From assembly GCF_009746715.1 (NCBI RefSeq), contig NZ_VRKW01000001.1:806001-870000 (forward strand): a stretch of DNA of 64,000 nucleotides, in the 5' to 3' direction. The stretch is from Ketobacter sp. MCCC 1A13808 (GTDB taxonomy: Bacteria; Pseudomonadota; Gammaproteobacteria; Pseudomonadales; Ketobacteraceae). A program made the position numbers and the translations under genes. The notes under the pieces are model-generated. The model worked only from the letters and a program-made list of their open reading frames with translations, did no database searches and was not told where the DNA came from. Below, piece after piece: positions 61,150 to 64,000 of the stretch. Numbering within the stretch: the stretch's first letter is position 1; each line of letters starts with the position of its first letter.

Positions 61150-61689
61150 ATGTCTGAATTCAATCATCAAAATCAATCCGAAGAAGAAGACTTGCCGCCG
61201 AGCAAATCCGCCGTAAAACGCGAAGCTGAGCGACTAAAAAAAATTGGCGAACGACTCCTGCAATTGAGTGATAGTCAGCTCAGCCCTTTTCCACTAACGG
61301 AAAAGCTGGAAATAGCGATCGCAGAAGGCAAGCGTATGAAAAGCCATGAGGGCTTACGTCGCCATAAGCAGTATATCGGCAAACTGTTGCGAGACACGGA
61401 TACGGACGCCATCGAAGCTCGCCTCAGCGATATTGAAAACGCTCATACGCTTAACACCCAGGCCTTTCATAAACTGGAAACCTTGCGCGATGAGTTGATT
61501 GGCGGGGATAACACCACTATAGGCGCCGTTATTGCCGAATTCCCAGGTGTCGATACACAAAAGTTACGCCAGCTGGTGCGTAACGGCAAAAAAGAACAAC
61601 AGACCAATCTGGCTAATCCCGACAAAGTCAGCAATGCCCACGGGCGCAAATTATTTCGCTATCTGCGTGAAATGAGCGAAGCAAAATAA
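61150..61689 (+). CDS. darP: Ribosome biogenesis factor DarP (YjgA/DUF615)
   Basis: DarP (YjgA) associates with late 50S ribosomal precursors and helps fold 23S rRNA. The 179-residue, highly charged helical protein has the family pattern SKSAVKREAERLKKIGERL and the C-terminal GRKLFRYLRE. It lies between pmbA and tldD but on the opposite strand, as in Pseudomonas and Escherichia neighbours. Confidence 0.93.
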   Translation: MSEFNHQNQSEEEDLPPSKSAVKREAERLKKIGERLLQLSDSQLSPFPLTEKLEIAIAEGKRMKSHEGLRRHKQYIGKLLRDTDTDAIEARLSDIENAHTLNTQAFHKLETLRDELIGGDNTTIGAVIAEFPGVDTQKLRQLVRNGKKEQQTNLANPDKVSNAHGRKLFRYLREMSEAK

Positions 61690-61696
61690 CCGTCCA

Positions 61697-63133
61697 TCAT
61701 CGGGTCCCTCCCACTACCAACTCATCTACTTTAAGCGTTGGCTGTCCCACACCGACCGGCACCGACTGCCCTTCTTTACCACAGGTGCCAACGCCTTTAT
61801 CCAGCGCAAGGTCATGTCCAAGCATAGAAACTTTTGACATCGCCTCCGGGCCATTACCGATCAGTGTTGCCCCTTTCACCGGATAGGTAACTTTACCGTT
61901 TTCTATCATATAAGCTTCACTGGCGGCAAAAACGAACTTACCCGAGGTAATATCCACCTGGCCGCCACCAAAATTCACCGCATATAAGCCTTTCTTCACC
62001 GACTTAATAATATCCGCAGGATCGTCTTGCCCGGCTAACAAGTAAGTATTGGTCATGCGCGGCATGGGTAGATGCGCGTAGGATTCGCGGCGCCCGTTGC
62101 CGGTAAGTTCCGCGCCCATCAGGCGGGCATTGAGCTTATCCTGCAGATACCCTTTCAGAATGCCCTTTTCGACCAACATAGTGGTGCCCGTTGGTGTGCC
62201 TTCATCATCAATAGTGAGCGAGCCGCGCAGGTCCGGCAGCGTGCCGTCATCCACGATCGAACACAGCGGAGATGCTACCTGCGAACCGATCCGCCCGCTG
62301 TAGTTTGACGTGCCCCGGCGATTGAAATCCCCTTCCAGGCCATGACCAACCGCTTCATGCAGTAATACACCCGGCCAACCCGACCCGAGTACGACCGGCA
62401 TGGTTCCGGCTGGCGCCTCTCTCGCTTCCAGATTTACCTGGGCCATTTTGATCGCATCATCTACGTACTGTTTCAGCGTCGCATCATCAAACAGCTCATA
62501 ACTCCTGCGCCCACCACCGCCGCTACCACCACGCTCCCGACGGCCATCCTGCTGCAGTATCACGGACAGGCTTAAACGCACCAACGGCCGGATATCAGCA
62601 CTCAACGTACCGTCAGTGGCCAGAACCAACACGGTTTTCCAGCTACCGGCCAGGCTGACGCTGGCATCCACTACCCGGCTATCCGCCTGTCTCGCCATAC
62701 GGTCAATTTTTTCCAGCATCGCGACCTTTTGGTTCCGATCCAGACTGTCCAGGGGGTTTTTATTTGAGTATAAAGCGCGAATGGGAGCGGGCTTAACCGC
62801 ATTTACAGGTCGTGCGGTTCCGGCAACAGTGACAGCGGCATTGGCCGCATTTTGAATGGCTGTCGCGCTGATCAGGTCAGAATAAGAAAAACCGGTCTTT
62901 TCGCCACACAAGGCCCGCACACCAACACCGCCGCCCACGTTAAAGCTAGCACCCTTCACAATGCTGTCTTCCAGACTCCAGGATTCGGACAAGGTTTTTT
63001 CAAAATAGAAATCAGCGAAATCGACGCCCTTACCCAGCATCGAATCCAGAATTGAATTCAGTTGTGATTGTTCCAATGAATTGGGCAACCACACCTCTTT
63101 TTCGGCCAGTTGAATCAGTTCAGATGCGTTCAT
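61697..63133 (-). CDS. tldD: Metalloprotease TldD
   Basis: TldD is the zinc-bearing partner of PmbA/TldE. The 478-residue protein contains the HExxxH motif H259-E260-x3-H264 ([13 protein letters not shown]). The glycine-rich stretch near residue 202-209 is normal for the family. The start overlaps the end of the nitrilase gene (ATGA). Confidence 0.97.
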   Translation of the reverse strand: MNASELIQLAEKEVWLPNSLEQSQLNSILDSMLGKGVDFADFYFEKTLSESWSLEDSIVKGASFNVGGGVGVRALCGEKTGFSYSDLISATAIQNAANAAVTVAGTARPVNAVKPAPIRALYSNKNPLDSLDRNQKVAMLEKIDRMARQADSRVVDASVSLAGSWKTVLVLATDGTLSADIRPLVRLSLSVILQQDGRRERGGSGGGGRRSYELFDDATLKQYVDDAIKMAQVNLEAREAPAGTMPVVLGSGWPGVLLHEAVGHGLEGDFNRRGTSNYSGRIGSQVASPLCSIVDDGTLPDLRGSLTIDDEGTPTGTTMLVEKGILKGYLQDKLNARLMGAELTGNGRRESYAHLPMPRMTNTYLLAGQDDPADIIKSVKKGLYAVNFGGGQVDITSGKFVFAASEAYMIENGKVTYPVKGATLIGNGPEAMSKVSMLGHDLALDKGVGTCGKEGQSVPVGVGQPTLKVDELVVGGTR

Positions 63134-63978
63134 TTCTTAACGATAGCACGAAAGCATTGGTGCTGCTGTACCGGCATCGCCGCACGCACTTCCCGTTGCC
63201 ACTCAAAATCCAGGTCCGCAACCACAATGCCCGGCCCGCTTTCCAATTGGGACAACACAGCGCCCCATGGATCTACAATCATGCTTTGTCCCCAGGTTTC
63301 CCGTTTCAGGGTGTGCTGGCCGCCTTGATTAGGCGCGATGACAAACGCTTGATTCTCGATGGCCCGCGCCCGCACCAACATTTCCCAATGCGCGCTACCG
63401 GTGCGCGCGGTGAATGCCGAGGGAATGGTAAATGCGTCACACCCCTTTTCACTTAACGCGCTGTACAATCCTGCAAACCGCAAATCGTAACAAACCGTCA
63501 ACCCCAGCTTACCCAGCGGGGAATCCACCACCGACAGCGCATTACCCGGCTCGATTACACGAGATTCTTTATACTCGCCCTGGTTATCCTGAACTGACAC
63601 ATCGAATAAATGGATCTTATCGTAACGGCCCACCTGCTCTCCGGCGGCGTTGAATACCAATGAGGTGGCATTCACTCTTTTATCCGACACCAACGAGCCG
63701 TCCGGACGCGTGCGGCAGGGGATTGTCCCACCCACGATCCAAACACCATGGTGCGCACTTTGTTGTGATAGGAAGCCGGAAAAAATGCCCTGCGTTTTTT
63801 CCGCTTCGCCCCACTTAAATAAATTATCGCTATCCAAAACCGCGAAATTTTCCGGCAACACCACCATTTTGGCACCGGCTTCCGCCGCCCGCCCTATCAA
63901 CCGCTCTGCAGAACGGAGATTGGCGTCGACATCAAATGTGCTGACCATTTGCACTGCGCATGCTCTAACTTCACTCAT
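63130..63978 (-). CDS. Carbon-nitrogen hydrolase (nitrilase superfamily)
   Basis: A 282-residue cytoplasmic nitrilase-fold amidase with the catalytic E43, K121 and C163 ([23 protein letters not shown]). The sequence resembles the Nit1/Nit2-like group, whose members include deaminated-glutathione amidases and omega-amidases; the substrate cannot be fixed. It is cotranslated with tldD through an ATGA overlap, the same pairing as in Pseudomonas. Confidence 0.92.
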   Translation of the reverse strand: MSEVRACAVQMVSTFDVDANLRSAERLIGRAAEAGAKMVVLPENFAVLDSDNLFKWGEAEKTQGIFSGFLSQQSAHHGVWIVGGTIPCRTRPDGSLVSDKRVNATSLVFNAAGEQVGRYDKIHLFDVSVQDNQGEYKESRVIEPGNALSVVDSPLGKLGLTVCYDLRFAGLYSALSEKGCDAFTIPSAFTARTGSAHWEMLVRARAIENQAFVIAPNQGGQHTLKRETWGQSMIVDPWGAVLSQLESGPGIVVADLDFEWQREVRAAMPVQQHQCFRAIVKK

Positions 63979-64000
63979 TATGGTGCCTTTTGGGGTGCCG

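Noticed and set aside
62510-62535. Glycine- and arginine-rich insertion in TldD
   Set aside because: The same glycine-rich stretch occurs in ordinary TldD proteins.
63978-64000. Possible C-terminal end of an upstream minus-strand gene, stop TAA overlapping the nitrilase ATG
   Set aside because: Only seven codons are visible; a yhdP-like gene would be expected there but cannot be supported.

Overview
The window is a 64 kb stretch of chromosomal housekeeping DNA from a Gram-negative gammaproteobacterium. It looks Pseudomonadales/Oceanospirillales-like (Pseudomonas, Marinobacter, Alcanivorax or Ketobacter-type relatives). The evidence is an outer-membrane gene set (lpxC, kdsD/kdsC, lptCAB, mla), a meso-diaminopimelate type MurE, a three-gene cytochrome bc1 operon, the rpoN-hpf-ptsN-rapZ-ptsO cluster and a gene order that, from memory, follows the Pseudomonas aeruginosa chromosome almost gene for gene. 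The species cannot be fixed from sequence alone. I found no prophage, insertion sequence, CRISPR array, tRNA or rRNA. The only RNA gene recognised is rnpB.

Layout. (1) 1-6514: a Nudix/TMP-synthase fusion (cut by the window edge), argJ, secA and an M23 peptidase on the minus strand, with dciA on the plus strand. (2) 6589-24404: the division and cell wall (dcw) cluster on the minus strand, read from mraZ to lpxC: mraZ-rsmH-ftsL-ftsI-murE-murF-mraY-murD-ftsW-murG-murC-ddl-ftsQ-ftsA-ftsZ-lpxC, mostly with overlapping stop/start codons. A regular array of four TGG repeats spaced exactly 10 bp apart upstream of mraZ is a likely MraZ operator. (3) 24405-25172: non-coding DNA and rnpB. (4) 25214-33841: rsmI, then lpoA-yraN-diaA on plus, then sspB/sspA, petABC and rplM-rpsI on minus. 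(5) 34211-41705: zapE, an alpha/beta hydrolase, yhcB, an Hsp20 gene with a sigma-32-like promoter, a single-chain ATP sulfurylase (sat), a Nif3-like protein, an AlgW/DegS protease and a TerB-like protein. (6) 41712-48794: hisC, hisD, hisG, murA, ibaG, mlaB, mlaD, mlaE and mlaF on minus. (7) 48955-59684: yrbG, kdsD, kdsC, lptC, lptA, lptB, rpoN, hpf, ptsN, rapZ, ptsO, mgtE and sodB on plus. (8) 59732-64000: pmbA, darP, tldD and a nitrilase-family hydrolase.

Most genes serve envelope construction: peptidoglycan precursors and septal synthesis, lipid A and Kdo synthesis, LPS transport, phospholipid trafficking, envelope stress proteolysis and Sec export. No obviously new multi-gene system is visible. 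The most informative departures are small. The mla operon has no mlaC, with mlaD overlapping mlaB. A single-chain sat occupies the place where Pseudomonas has cysD-cysN. The hsp20-sat gap and the rpoN-hpf gap hold conspicuous palindromes. The hsp20 and mraZ regulatory sites can be read directly.
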